This document shows positions 1 to 10,087 of a stretch of DNA of 64,000 bases, piece after piece. The position numbers and the translations under genes were made by a program. Location of the stretch: the NCBI GenBank assembly GCA_963787205.1, contig CAWBCD010000014.1, forward strand, positions 1-64,000. The letters are read 5' to 3'. This DNA is from DATFNI01 sp963787205 (GTDB taxonomy: Bacteria; Bacteroidota; Rhodothermia; Balneolales; DATFMH01). The notes under the pieces were generated by a model. The model saw nothing but the letters and a program-made list of their open reading frames with translations, was not told where the DNA came from and searched no databases. Positions within the stretch are counted from its first letter, which is position 1; every line of letters starts with the position of its first letter.

Positions 1-205
1 CTTTGAAGGAGAGATTTCAGATGTTACCTTAAAAGAGCTCAAACACCGGGCCGGGAAAATCATGAAAGATGAGGATAGCTTGATTTTTTTCATGAGCCGC
101 GATCAGAGGTGGCTGGAAAAGGATGTGCTGGCGCAAGGATTAGAAGTTAGCTTGATACGGTTCTATGACCGGTTTTGTCGTCGTGGTTTTGATTTTAGTC
201 GATAG
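1..205 (+). CDS. cas2: CRISPR-associated endonuclease Cas2 (C-terminal part, cut by window start)
   Basis: The open frame runs from base 2 to the TAG at 203-205 and gives 67 residues. It reads FEGEISDVTLKELKHRAGK, then KDEDSLIFF, which matches the second half of Cas2: the strand after 'sVFEGel', the helix with spaced Lys/Leu, and the 'eDSiifY' strand. Cas2 is the structural partner of Cas1 in the spacer-integration complex and has a ferredoxin-like fold. The N-terminal half with the catalytic Asp lies outside the window. The gene ends 165 bases before the first CRISPR repeat and reads towards the array, the usual cas1-cas2-leader-array order. The repeat type (ending ATTGAAAC) and this Cas2 style fit subtype I-B or a type III system, but no effector gene is visible, so the subtype is an inference. 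Confidence 0.85.
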   Translation, partial: FEGEISDVTLKELKHRAGKIMKDEDSLIFFMSRDQRWLEKDVLAQGLEVSLIRFYDRFCRRGFDFSR

Positions 206-370
206 GGCTCGGGCGCTGAGTGCTAATCTCTATAAATACGGCGAATGCGCTTCATTGGAGCGGTTGTCAAACTCCGGGGATTTTCCGGTTATTACCGTTC
301 GACGACGCTCCCAAAATAAAAATCCGATATATTGACTAAAACAACAGGGTTTTATAGCTTGATTTGAGCG
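206..370 (+). promoter_or_regulatory. CRISPR leader
   Basis: This 165-base non-coding stretch lies between the cas2 stop and the first repeat, where the leader carrying the integration signals and the array promoter is expected. The last 50 bases are AT-rich. A weak promoter-like pair can be seen: TTGACT at 332-337 and TATAGC at 353-358, with a 15-base gap that is short of the ideal 17. The leader call rests on position and on repeat orientation, not on a recognised motif. Confidence 0.6.
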
Positions 371-3300
371 GTCTTAATCGAACCTTAGAGGAATTGAAAT
401 ATACATGCTGGACAACGAACCCCTTGTATTTCACTCCTCTTAATCGAACCTTAGAGGAATTGAAATGCGATGGCCTGATCGCATCAACTTGACTGGTAGC
501 GTCTTAATCGAACCTTAGAGGAATTGAAATGAGTACAATAGGCAGTTGAAATGCCTTTCTGGTTTTAATCGAACCTTAGAGGAATTGAAATATCGATATT
601 GTCACTAATTGATCATAAGCATATACTTTTAATCGAACCTTAGAGGAATTGAAATCTATCTAAGATGTAACTTATTAGTAAAGATATATGTCTTTTAATC
701 GAACCTTAGAGGAATTGAAATACGAGATCGCGATCTAAACTCGATTCGATGCATTCTTTTAATCGAACCTTAGAGGAATTGAAATTAGTGGACCGCTAAT
801 TTATGATGATTCCAATCTATCTTTTAATCGAACCTTAGAGGAATTGAAACTAACTTGAACCTTTTATCGATAGCGTAACATTTTTTAATCGAACCTTAGA
901 GGAATTGAAATCGTAATCAATGCATTCCTTACAAATCCTGATATCGATACTTATTAATCGAACCTTAGAGGAATTGAAATCTGGCTGTAACGATCATGAA
1001 CTGCACACTCTGAACTGGCTTTTAATCGAACCTTAGAGGAATTGAAATTACATCCTAATGACTTCAAGTGTTAACATAGATCTTTTAATCGAACCTTAGA
1101 GGAATTGAAATTTGATCGTATGCTCCTATCGATACATGCCATTATACTTTTAATCGAACCTTAGAGGAATTGAAATACTGAATGATATTGCTATCCATAA
1201 TAGAACTATATCTTACTTTTAATCGAACCTTAGAGGAATTGAAATTTACTGAAGATATCATGCTCCGTATAAGCTGTCTAACAACTTTTAATCGAACCTT
1301 AGAGGAATTGAAATCAATTGAACATGATGACTAGTTGATAAGTCGGACATCATCTTTTAATCGAACCTTAGAGGAATTGAAATAAGATCGTTACAAGTCT
1401 CGTGATGCAATGTCTGCAGCTTTTAATCGAACCTTAGAGGAATTGAAATACAGATAATGCTATGAATAGTTACGATTAATAATTGACTTTTAATCGAACC
1501 TTAGAGGAATTGAAATAATATAAAGAACGCTCTGATTCGCATGATAAGAAGCCTTTTAATCGAACCTTAGAGGAATTGAAATTCCGGTATATATCATTGC
1601 TAATTCAGATAAGCTACTCTTTTAATCGAACCTTAGAGGAATTGAAATAGATCAAACTAATGACGTTAGAATCTTTACATGTATACTTTTAATCGAACCT
1701 TAGAGGAATTGAAATCATACTGAATAACTGTCAACTCGTATACGGCTGCTTTTAATCGAACCTTAGAGGAATTGAAATCACGAACAGACTACGTGATTAC
1801 AGAAATGCAATTAGAACTTTTAATCGAACCTTAGAGGAATTGAAATTCATGAACTCCCTATAAAGTATGGCTTGATCTGTGTCTTTTAATCGAACCTTAG
1901 AGGAATTGAAATCAGACTAATTCGATCAATGATCGTTTCATAATCTATCTTTTAATCGAACCTTAGAGGAATTGAAATATGAGCCTGCATGCGATGACTT
2001 AATGCTCGTGATGATCATTGAACTTTTAATCGAACCTTAGAGGAATTGAAATGTAGTATTATGATAACGTTCATGTCAATTGACATAATCTTTTAATCGA
2101 ACCTTAGAGGAATTGAAATACTGATTAATGATTACAGTATTGTACTGAAATAGCTACTTTTAATCGAACCTTAGAGGAATTGAAATCGATGATAACAATC
2201 GATTGCTAACAGTACCTGATCACTTTTAATCGAACCTTAGAGGAATTGAAACTGAGACAATGACCATGCTCATGTCAGACCATGATCACTGTCTTAATCG
2301 AACCTTAGAGGAATTGAAACAGATAACTGGTCTCAAAGCATATACGAATGGAACTGTCTTAATCGAACCTTAGAGGAATTGAAACTATGATAACGGTGAT
2401 TAAAGTGCTCTGCAAGACTAATGTCTTAATCGAACCTTAGAGGAATTGAAACACAGTCAGATGATGCTATGCACTGATATAACTGAAGTCTTAATCGAAC
2501 CTTAGAGGAATTGAAACTGCATAGAATTGCATACGATCTCGTTCATAGCATTCGTCTTAATCGAACCTTAGAGGAATTGAAACCTAAACACTGGATAGGA
2601 TAACAAGATCTACAACAGTCTTAATCGAACCTTAGAGGAATTGAAACAAACGATGATAATCATTCTGTAATTCATGATATCATGTCTTAATCGAACCTTA
2701 GAGGAATTGAAACCTATTGTCTTCGCTCCAAACGCTGGATTACGATCATACGTCTTAATCGAACCTTAGAGGAATTGAAACCATTCAAACTTAGTGATAG
2801 TAAATTGCAGAACAGTCTTAATCGAACCTTAGAGGAATTGAAACGTGATGACAAAAAACATTATATAATAACACTCTATATTAGTCTTAATCGAACCTTA
2901 GAGGAATTGAAACATAACCAGGTAGCGCTGACGGCATTGAATGACTACCGTCTTAATCGAACCTTAGAGGAATTGAAACTAGTGACACCCCTTCAAAGTT
3001 GTGAATTATACGAAAGTGTCTTAATCGAACCTTAGAGGAATTGAAACCTAATACCCAGTTCCCTGTGAATAAATAAGGAAAATCAGTCTTAATCGAACCT
3101 TAGAGGAATTGAAACTGGTACGTAAGTTAGATAAGACTCCTTAGTGTCCGTGTCTTAATCGAACCTTAGAGGAATTGAAACACGATAGAAGTAAAGGAAT
3201 AGAACGCTGAAACTTGCAGTCTTAATCGAACCTTAGAGGAATTGAAACTCCAATACTGCGAATGATTAGAGTGTCATAACTATAGTCTTAATCGAACCTT

Positions 3301-4633
3301 AGAGGAATTGAAACATAAGATAAGACGAACAGACTGAACTGAAGAAGAACTCGTCTTAATCGAACCTTAGAGGAATTGAAACAGGAGTATGAAGTTAAAG
3401 CCGATATACAGTTAACGTGTCTTAATCGAACCTTAGAGGAATTGAAACTACGATACTTCAGATCTGACTATTATGGAAACGATGGTCTTAATCGAACCTT
3501 AGAGGAATTGAAACTACCAAGCAAAATTACAACTCATTTCCAGATGAGATTGTCTTAATCGAACCTAGAGGAATTGAAACATGTTAGAACGATAAGATTA
3601 TGAAGATACTAAAATCGTCTTAATCGAACCTTAGAGGAATTGAAACAACATCAGAAATTCCCCGATTCACGCGCAATACCCGAGTCTTAATCGAACCTAA
3701 GAGGAATTGAAACACGACTGTAAATGATGCTTATAATAGATATCATTAGCGGTCTTAATCGAACCTTAGAGGAATTGAAACCTCTGTGATTTCTGTAACT
3801 TGAGTTAAATTTGATTTGGTCTTAATCGAACCTTAGAGGAATTGAAACATTACCCCCTCAATCCCTTCAAAGTAAAAATAAGCAGTCTTAATCGAACCTT
3901 AGAGGAATTGAAACCAGTCAACAGGGGCGTGGCTGGCAAGTGCACCCCTTGTCTTAATCGAACCTTAGAGGAATTGAAACGTCTCTGTACTCGTAACGTC
4001 TCCGGATGGGACAAGGTCTTAATCGAACCTTAGAGGAATTGAAACTCCCTAACTGTTGCCGTCATGACATCCGTAGCTCTTGGTCTTAATCGAACCTTAG
4101 AGGAATTGAAACACATTAGACGAGTTGAAGGAGGCCATCTATGGCGAGGTCTTAATCGAACCTTAGAGGAATTGAAACGCGATTCGTACCTAATAGCCTC
4201 CCTATTGACTCAATCGTCTTAATCGAACCTTAGAGGAATTGAAACTATTTATAGTTACCTGCAACATTATTTGGTCAATAGGTCTTAATCGAACCTTAGA
4301 GGAATTGAAACATAAGGAGATTGAAAATGAAACAAGTAACTATAGTTAGTCTTAATCGAACCTTAGAGGAATTGAAACATTCTAGTAATCTAGTAGGATC
4401 TGATCGAAGTCTTAATCGAACCTTAGAGGAATTGAAACTTGAAAGAGATATCTAAATCCATGAGATCAAATTGTCTTAATCGAACCTTAGAGGAATTGAA
4501 ACGTAAGTTTGATCTTTATAGAACATACGTCTATTGACGTCTTAATCGAACCTTAGAGGAATTGAAACCTGCCAGCCCGGTCGGGTCTTCCTGATACTGC
4601 ATCGTCTTAATCGAACCTTAGAGGAATTGAAAC
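371..4633 (+). CRISPR. CRISPR array, 65 repeats and 64 spacers, probably subtype I-B or type III
   Basis: I counted 65 copies of a 30-base repeat whose core is TTAATCGAACCTTAG followed by AGGAATTGAAA, starting at 371, 437, 501, 562, 626 and so on to 4604. Spacers are about 30 to 44 bases. The repeat reads 5' to 3' on the plus strand and ends in ATTGAAAC/T, the usual 8-base crRNA 5' handle, which agrees with cas2 and the leader on the left. Two variants exist. Repeats 30-65 are GTCTTAATCG...GAAAC. Repeats 5-28 are essentially CTTTTAATCG...GAAAT, with repeat 8 ending in C, repeat 9 starting T and repeat 10 starting TTAT. Repeats 1-4 and 29 are mixed forms. Repeat 49 (3552-3580) lacks one T and is 29 bases; repeat 51 has a T-to-A change. 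The last repeat is intact, so there is no obvious decayed trailer end. Confidence 0.98.
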
Positions 4634-4655
4634 AGGTGGACGCCTGCGACAACAA

Positions 4656-4695
4656 CTTTCCAAAAATCCCCCCCCTGAGAAGTCGGGGTGGAAAG
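4656..4695. terminator. Inverted repeat between the CRISPR array and the S46 peptidase gene
   Basis: CTTTCCA at 4656-4662 pairs with TGGAAAG at 4689-4695, and an inner CCCC pairs with GGGG. The hairpin lies 11 bases past the stop of the minus-strand peptidase gene and 22 bases past the last CRISPR repeat. It could end transcription from either side. There is no good T-run on either strand, so the terminator role is weakly supported. Confidence 0.35.
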
Positions 4696-4706
4696 GACGA
4701 CACAGT

Positions 4707-6962
4707 TTATTGTGCCACCACAGTCGGCTTCTCAACAATATGCAGTTCGTTCATCACCCGTTCCACATGAAAGATATTATCCGTCAGAAACAGTACATAC
4801 CTGATATCTACGCTGATAGTACGGTTCAGATTCGGATCGAAGAAGTAATCTCCCACCACTCCTTCAATATTCCCATCGAATGCCACACCAATGATGTTGC
4901 CGTTTGCATTCATTACCGGGCTACCGGAGTTACCGCCGGTTATATCGTTGGTCGACAGGAAACAGACGATGATGCTGTCTGTTTTTGTCATGTATCGGTC
5001 ATGGGGTTCAAACGTACCCTGAGGAGTCACGTGTTGCTTGTACCAATCCATTAGCACCTGCGGAACATTGAACGGTTTTTTTCCGGTATTTTTGGCAATC
5101 ACGCCATTCAGCGTCGTACGCGGCAGATAATAAACACCGTCCTCCGGATAATATCCCATGATCCGTCCACCCGTCATACGCAAAGTAAAGTTGGCATCAG
5201 GATATTCTGTCGAATCATTTCGGAAATCCATCATTCCCTTCACGTAATTCATGCGGGCCGGTCCAACCAAACTAAAGTGTTCCACATATTTTTGCCGCGC
5301 ACTAATATAGGCATCACGCAATGCATCGTAGAGTTGCAGCATATCATCTTTAGGCAACGATTTTGCGGTCTTTTTATCGAGATTCAGAAATCCGCGTGCC
5401 TGGCCGGCGTTAAACACAATAGAGGTTTGCAACTGTTTGTTAAGATATGACTGAACGGCCTTATCAAGTTTTTCACCACTCAGGGCTCCAAACTGTTGTT
5501 GAACATAGGGGATCTGTTTATCCGCCGGAAGATTGGCCAGCATCTCCAGCATTTCTTTTAAGGTGAGCAGTTCGGCATCCATATTCTCGCTGTTCACCAA
5601 ACGGGCACGCTGTGCAAGCAAACTATCCTGTTGAGCATCATCAAAAGTAGCCGTATCGCTATCCAGGTAGTGATAGTAGCGATTGAAGAGCGCAGCAGCC
5701 TGCAACGGCTTAGAATAATTGAGCGTGAAATAGGTGCTGTATAATTGGTCTCCGGCCTGATCCGCCAGCTGAAACCCTTTTTTCAGGGAATCCAGCACGC
5801 CACCATACTGAGTTTCCCGTGACGGCTTTTGTTGTATCCACTTTTCTAATGCGGTTTCCTGATCTCTGCGACGCTGCACAATGTGATATTTCCTGAATCC
5901 CATTTGTACGCCCTGGAAATATTTCAGTTCGTTGGCAAAATCCGCACGATCCGATGCATTGGCCACGGCTGTTTCAGGATTGTGATTGGCAGCATATTCC
6001 AATCCATCCAGGATAGCCTGAAAAGAGTCGATCAGATATGGATTCCGGTGTTGCTCGTAAAAATCAAATGCATAACTGCTTTGGTGCCGATACGTACTGC
6101 CGGGAAATCCCATAATCATCGTAAAGCTTCCCGGGTGATAGCCGTTCAGACTGATTTTTAAAAACCGCTGAGGATGGTAAGGCACATTGTTCTTGTTATA
6201 CGGCCGGTCGGATCCGTCAGGTGCAACATATGCCCTTAAGAAGGAGAAATCACCGGTATGGCGTGGCCACATCCAGTTATCGATGTCGCCGCCATATTTA
6301 CCGATCGACAATGGCGGTGCAAAAACGATGCGAACGTCGCGGATTACACGATAAACAATCATGTACTGTTTATTCCCGGCCCATAGATCATCAATCTCCA
6401 CTTCCAGGTCGTTATCGCTTCCTTTTCGTTTATTGATCAGTTCCTGGCGAATCTCCTGCTCTCTTTGAGCATGTTGGGCAGGTGAAAGCCCCGTTGGTAT
6501 ACGCGACTGAATCTCATCGGTCACATCCTTCTCTTCGATCGGGATATAGAGCGTGTATCCTTTGGCCGGAATCTCTTCAGCCTGTGTGTGGGCTATATAT
6601 CCGTTTTTAAGATAATTTTGTTTTACCGTGCTGGCTGACGCGATGGCATCAAAGGCAACGTGATGATTAGTCAGTATCAGACCGTTCGAGGATACAAATG
6701 AACCGGTGGCACCACCAGTTTGCCCGATATTAACGCGCACTATTGCTTTGTTTAATGTGGCTGAATCGGCGCTATAAAACTGACTGGCCGGGACTTTTAA
6801 TCCTTTGGCCTTCATTTCGGCATAGACGGGACCTTTCAACTGCGGAAGCAGCCACATTCCGGCATCATCAGGGGTTTGGTGGGACTGACCAAACAGATTA
6901 CTGGCCGTCAGGAAGCCAATTAATGCAAAAAACGCAATAGTCTTGGGAAAAATTCGTCTCAT
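4707..6962 (-). CDS. Secreted dipeptidyl-peptidase, peptidase family S46 (DPP7-like)
   Basis: The product is a serine exopeptidase that removes dipeptides from peptide N-termini in the periplasm. Starting at MRRIFPKTIAFFALIG gives 751 residues with a clean signal peptide ending near LFGQ, close to the roughly 710-residue family norm plus a slightly long N-terminus. A second in-frame ATG lies two codons upstream at 6968. The family's catalytic elements are present: LTNHHV around His100/101, the conserved GGDIDNWMWPRHTGDFSF block with the Asp, and the nucleophile in GGNSGSPV near Ser679. The residue that sets specificity is Gly in VAFDGN, as in DPP7, rather than the Arg of the acidic-specific DPP11, so hydrophobic P1 preference is inferred. 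A longer frame to 7370 exists, but its extension overlaps the next gene and carries no signal peptide. S46 enzymes are typical of Bacteroidota and relatives. Confidence 0.93.
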   Translation of the reverse strand: MRRIFPKTIAFFALIGFLTASNLFGQSHQTPDDAGMWLLPQLKGPVYAEMKAKGLKVPASQFYSADSATLNKAIVRVNIGQTGGATGSFVSSNGLILTNHHVAFDAIASASTVKQNYLKNGYIAHTQAEEIPAKGYTLYIPIEEKDVTDEIQSRIPTGLSPAQHAQREQEIRQELINKRKGSDNDLEVEIDDLWAGNKQYMIVYRVIRDVRIVFAPPLSIGKYGGDIDNWMWPRHTGDFSFLRAYVAPDGSDRPYNKNNVPYHPQRFLKISLNGYHPGSFTMIMGFPGSTYRHQSSYAFDFYEQHRNPYLIDSFQAILDGLEYAANHNPETAVANASDRADFANELKYFQGVQMGFRKYHIVQRRRDQETALEKWIQQKPSRETQYGGVLDSLKKGFQLADQAGDQLYSTYFTLNYSKPLQAAALFNRYYHYLDSDTATFDDAQQDSLLAQRARLVNSENMDAELLTLKEMLEMLANLPADKQIPYVQQQFGALSGEKLDKAVQSYLNKQLQTSIVFNAGQARGFLNLDKKTAKSLPKDDMLQLYDALRDAYISARQKYVEHFSLVGPARMNYVKGMMDFRNDSTEYPDANFTLRMTGGRIMGYYPEDGVYYLPRTTLNGVIAKNTGKKPFNVPQVLMDWYKQHVTPQGTFEPHDRYMTKTDSIIVCFLSTNDITGGNSGSPVMNANGNIIGVAFDGNIEGVVGDYFFDPNLNRTISVDIRYVLFLTDNIFHVERVMNELHIVEKPTVVAQ

Positions 6963-7178
6963 AATCATTATGAATTTTGCCGGAAAACATGATAGGATGG
7001 AATATTCCGACGATTTAATCTCAATTTTCAGTCTTAGGGGATCATTCGTACTAAGGGCAAATAATACTACAAAATCTGTTATATTGCCTACCGGAAATAC
7101 GGGAAGCGGTATCGTATTTTGACGAACCGGTATCCGACAGTTATCTCCTGATAAGCTAACCAAACGACGATATTTATT

Positions 7179-7532
7179 ATGTACCAGGAAAAATTTTTCT
7201 TCCTCTGTCATATTCCTCTGAGTGCCACCGGACCGCAGGATGTGAATATCCTGCAAAAGGCGGAAACGACCAATGAATTTCCCGAACTTTTTGAGAAATA
7301 CGAAGATCTTCGATCCCATGCTTTTAATGATGATGGCCTTTTTAGCATCATTCGTGCCGACGATCTTCACTTGATCGTGAGAACACGTTCAGAGGAAACG
7401 GCAAAGGAAACAGCCTTTGAAGAAGGCCGGGCCAACCTGATCACTAATCTCCAACATAAGGTGATGCAGGGAAAAGACAAAAATGCGGTTTCCATTCTCA
7501 AGGAAGTCCACGGCATTGAAATGGAAGTGTAG
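7179..7532 (+). CDS. Small protein of unknown function, 117 aa
   Basis: I do not recognise a family. The product is soluble and mostly helical, with no signal peptide despite an early FFFLCHI stretch. The second half is charged (RTRSEETAKETAFEEGRA), followed by a Lys/Glu-rich tail. The reading frame continues without break across the divergent promoter region of the S46 peptidase and stops 118 bases before the TPR gene. It lies on the opposite strand to the unlikely long extension of the S46 frame, so only one of them can be real in this stretch. The signal peptide of the S46 product favours this gene. The start could also be further downstream. Confidence 0.5.
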   Translation: MYQEKFFFLCHIPLSATGPQDVNILQKAETTNEFPELFEKYEDLRSHAFNDDGLFSIIRADDLHLIVRTRSEETAKETAFEEGRANLITNLQHKVMQGKDKNAVSILKEVHGIEMEV

Positions 7533-7650
7533 TCTGTCGTTCTTTGTCAGTTGTTTATTGTCATTAGTGTCTGACTCTTGCAGTCACGGCTCACTAACGC
7601 CTTGGCAACTACAGACAACTGACTACCAACAACTATCAATCATCTAATCC

Positions 7651-8193
7651 ATGGGATCTGATAAAAAGATCAAAGCTGAGCTCGTCCAGAAGTCTGAGGA
7701 ATTGGTAGATTTGATTGAGGGATTCGAAGAAGGCATCCGGGAAAATGATGAGGAGGCCTGTCGCAAGATATCCCATCAGCTCGATCAGGTTGGATTTTAT
7801 CTGGTTGATCTCATTCCTAAAGTTACGGGCGATGATTTTGCCTATGCACAATTCATGATGGGTTCTCTTTGCAGTGTCCTTCGAATGTGGCCCCAGGCTG
7901 AGGAAGCCTACAGCGAGGCACTCGGGCACTGGCCGGATCATGTAGGCTTGCTCAACGAGTATTTTATCTGCCTGATGGAACTGGAGCGTTACGAGGATGC
8001 TCTCTCTGTGATAAACAGAAGCATCGAACAGGGCGGGGAAACCCCGGACGTCCTTCAGAATAAGGCGGCTGTTCTGGCTCATCTTGGAAAGACCAGTCAA
8101 GCAAAGATGGTTCTCATCAACAGCTCAGCCAAATTTCCCGACGACAACGAAACACGCGAAATGCTTGCCGAACTGGATCGCATGACGATCTGA
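7651..8193 (+). CDS. TPR-repeat protein
   Basis: The 180-residue product is all-helical and has no signal peptide. From about residue 67 the sequence shows tetratricopeptide pairs: MGSLCSVLRMWPQAEEAYSE, then LNEYFICLMELERYEDALSV and LQNKAAVLAHLGKTSQAKMV, each with the spaced W/L-G/Y-A-P positions of TPR motifs. The first 65 residues form an acidic helical cap. It probably mediates protein-protein contacts in the cytoplasm; no partner can be named. It is 20 bases upstream of the pseudouridine synthase gene and is likely co-transcribed with it. Confidence 0.75.
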   Translation: MGSDKKIKAELVQKSEELVDLIEGFEEGIRENDEEACRKISHQLDQVGFYLVDLIPKVTGDDFAYAQFMMGSLCSVLRMWPQAEEAYSEALGHWPDHVGLLNEYFICLMELERYEDALSVINRSIEQGGETPDVLQNKAAVLAHLGKTSQAKMVLINSSAKFPDDNETREMLAELDRMTI

Positions 8194-8212
8194 TACACAC
8201 ACATCTTTTTTT

Positions 8213-8923
8213 ATGCCCAAACGAGATCCCAAGAGAACCATACCATCCGAACCGTATAAGATTATATATGAGGACCAGGACCTTGTCGCTGTCAGCAAAC
8301 CCCCGGGGCTGCTAACGGTTCCAATCCCAAAATCGTCGGCTCCGAATCTACTGGATATGCTTCGCCGGGACCTTGCTTCCCGGTCGGCAGCTATTCTTGT
8401 TGTGCACAGAATTGACCGTTATACATCCGGCATCGTTGTATTCGCCAAAAACAAGACGGCACGTCATGAGCTGGTCCGGCAGTTTCGAGCTCATGAGCCT
8501 TTCCGGGAATATCTTGCTCTTGTGCGGGGTACAGTGGAAAAGAAGGAAGGAATCCTGGTCCATCATATGAAACTGGTAAAAAAAGGATTCCGTAATGTTG
8601 TTACTGCACCGGAAGACCCGGACAGTGCACAGGCAAAATTACGATATACTGTTCATGAACAATATCCTAAAGCGGCGTTGGTCGGGGTGCAGCTCATCAC
8701 AGGGCTGAAGAACCAGATACGTGTTCAGTTCGCCGAGATCGGTAACCCAATTATTGGTGATCGGCATTACAAAGAGAAAGAGATACGTGAGCCGCTTATC
8801 AACCGCCAGGCTTTACATGCCTGGAGGCTAAGTGTTGTTCATCCAACACAGAAGGAACAAGTTACATTTGAAGCTCCTCTCCCTTCAGACATGATGAAGC
8901 TCATAAATGGTTACAAAAAATGA
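8213..8923 (+). CDS. RluA-family RNA pseudouridine synthase
   Basis: The enzyme isomerises uridine to pseudouridine in rRNA or tRNA. The 236-residue protein carries the family's motif I as HRIDRYTSG at residues 65-73, with the catalytic Asp68. It also has VAVSKPPGLLTVP upstream and the C-terminal strands ITGLKNQIRVQFAEIG and PIIGDRHY. There is no S4 RNA-binding domain at the N-terminus, so it resembles the short RluA/RluC-catalytic-only type. The exact target site cannot be read from sequence. It follows the TPR gene closely on the same strand. Confidence 0.9.
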   Translation: MPKRDPKRTIPSEPYKIIYEDQDLVAVSKPPGLLTVPIPKSSAPNLLDMLRRDLASRSAAILVVHRIDRYTSGIVVFAKNKTARHELVRQFRAHEPFREYLALVRGTVEKKEGILVHHMKLVKKGFRNVVTAPEDPDSAQAKLRYTVHEQYPKAALVGVQLITGLKNQIRVQFAEIGNPIIGDRHYKEKEIREPLINRQALHAWRLSVVHPTQKEQVTFEAPLPSDMMKLINGYKK

Positions 8924-9081
8924 TATAGATAATCCCCATTTTTTGTAACAAAACGGATTTTTCTTTATTTAGAAATGTAAAATAATTTCTGCCTGTGATC
9001 GAAATGGAATTATATTTTTTATTCACAGAGTTCAGATAAATACTGACCATCCGGGGAAGTCCCAGAAAAACACTTCTTAAA

Positions 9082-9999
9082 ATGCTCATGGAGATATCAA
9101 AGGCATATGATCTGGTTGTTGGAAAGCTCGAGTCGTGGTTGAATACGGCCATCAGCATGCTGCCCAATCTGGTTATCGCATTATTGGTACTAATCGTCTT
9201 CTATGTGGTCTCTAAGGCCCTGCGACAGTTCGTTGAAAAACTTCTGGGAAAGGTCACTGAGAACCTTACGATCATCCACCTGATTGGCAGCGTTGTCTCC
9301 ATTACGATCGCCGGTATCGGCCTGTTCATAAGCCTGAGTGTCCTGCAACTTGACGACACTGTTAAAACCCTGCTGGCTGGCGCCGGAATCATTGGTTTGG
9401 CACTTGGTTTTGCCTTTCAGGACATAGCGTCCAATTTTATTGCCGGTGTCATCCTATCACTGCGTCATCCGTTTGGAGTGAACGACTGGATAAAAGCCGG
9501 AGACTATTACGGCAAAGTAGACCGGTTAAATCTGCGAAATACCATCCTGGAAACCCCGCAGGGACAAGTAGTATATCTCCCTAACAAAAACGTCTTTGAA
9601 TCAGCGCTTGTAAATTTTAGCAAAAAGAAGTCACGCAGAATCGATCTATCCGTTGGGGTTTCTTATGGCGATGATCTGGAAAAGGTCAAGAAGATCACGA
9701 TTGATGCGATTGGGAAGATCAAAAATTTGACTCCCGGCAAAGACATCAAGCTCTATTATCAGGAATTTGGTGATAGCTCCATCAATTTCTCTGTTCAGTT
9801 TTGGGTGCCCTTCAAAAATCAAACCGATTTCTTGGAACCGCAGAGCCAGGCAATAATGCTCATCAAAAAAGCATACAATGAGAACGATATTACTATTCCA
9901 TTCCCAATACGAACGCTCGATTTTGGTATCAAAGGAGGGGAGAAGTTAAGTACCATGATCGGCAACACCACCCTGAACAACCAAGATGGAGAATCGTAA
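9082..9999 (+). CDS. Small-conductance mechanosensitive channel, MscS family (copy 1)
   Basis: The 305-residue inner-membrane channel would open under membrane tension to release solutes during osmotic down-shock. Membrane segments lie near residues 28-48 and 70-90, and the pore-lining TM3 is glycine/alanine-rich (LLAGAGIIGLALGFAFQDIA). TM3 is followed by the signature SLRHPFGVNDWIKAGDYYGKV of the MscS beta domain and the alpha/beta C-terminal vestibule. A second ATG at 9088 is equally plausible as the start. The gene is followed 88 bases later by a paralogue, so the two may form distinct channels or be regulated together. Confidence 0.92.
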   Translation: MLMEISKAYDLVVGKLESWLNTAISMLPNLVIALLVLIVFYVVSKALRQFVEKLLGKVTENLTIIHLIGSVVSITIAGIGLFISLSVLQLDDTVKTLLAGAGIIGLALGFAFQDIASNFIAGVILSLRHPFGVNDWIKAGDYYGKVDRLNLRNTILETPQGQVVYLPNKNVFESALVNFSKKKSRRIDLSVGVSYGDDLEKVKKITIDAIGKIKNLTPGKDIKLYYQEFGDSSINFSVQFWVPFKNQTDFLEPQSQAIMLIKKAYNENDITIPFPIRTLDFGIKGGEKLSTMIGNTTLNNQDGES

Positions 10000-10087
10000 T
10001 TACAACCCTTTGGCACGGAACGCTTTCGTTATAAACGATACTTCCTTTATTGTAACAGATATTAGTAACCTAAACATGAGGATTTAG

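Noticed and set aside
2775..4033. Open frames in the CRISPR array coding for repeated LNRTLEELK peptides
   Set aside because: They are translations of the CRISPR repeat and change with spacer length; not genes.
6963..7370. N-terminal extension of the S46 peptidase frame
   Set aside because: The signal peptide begins at 6962 and the extension overlaps a plus-strand gene.
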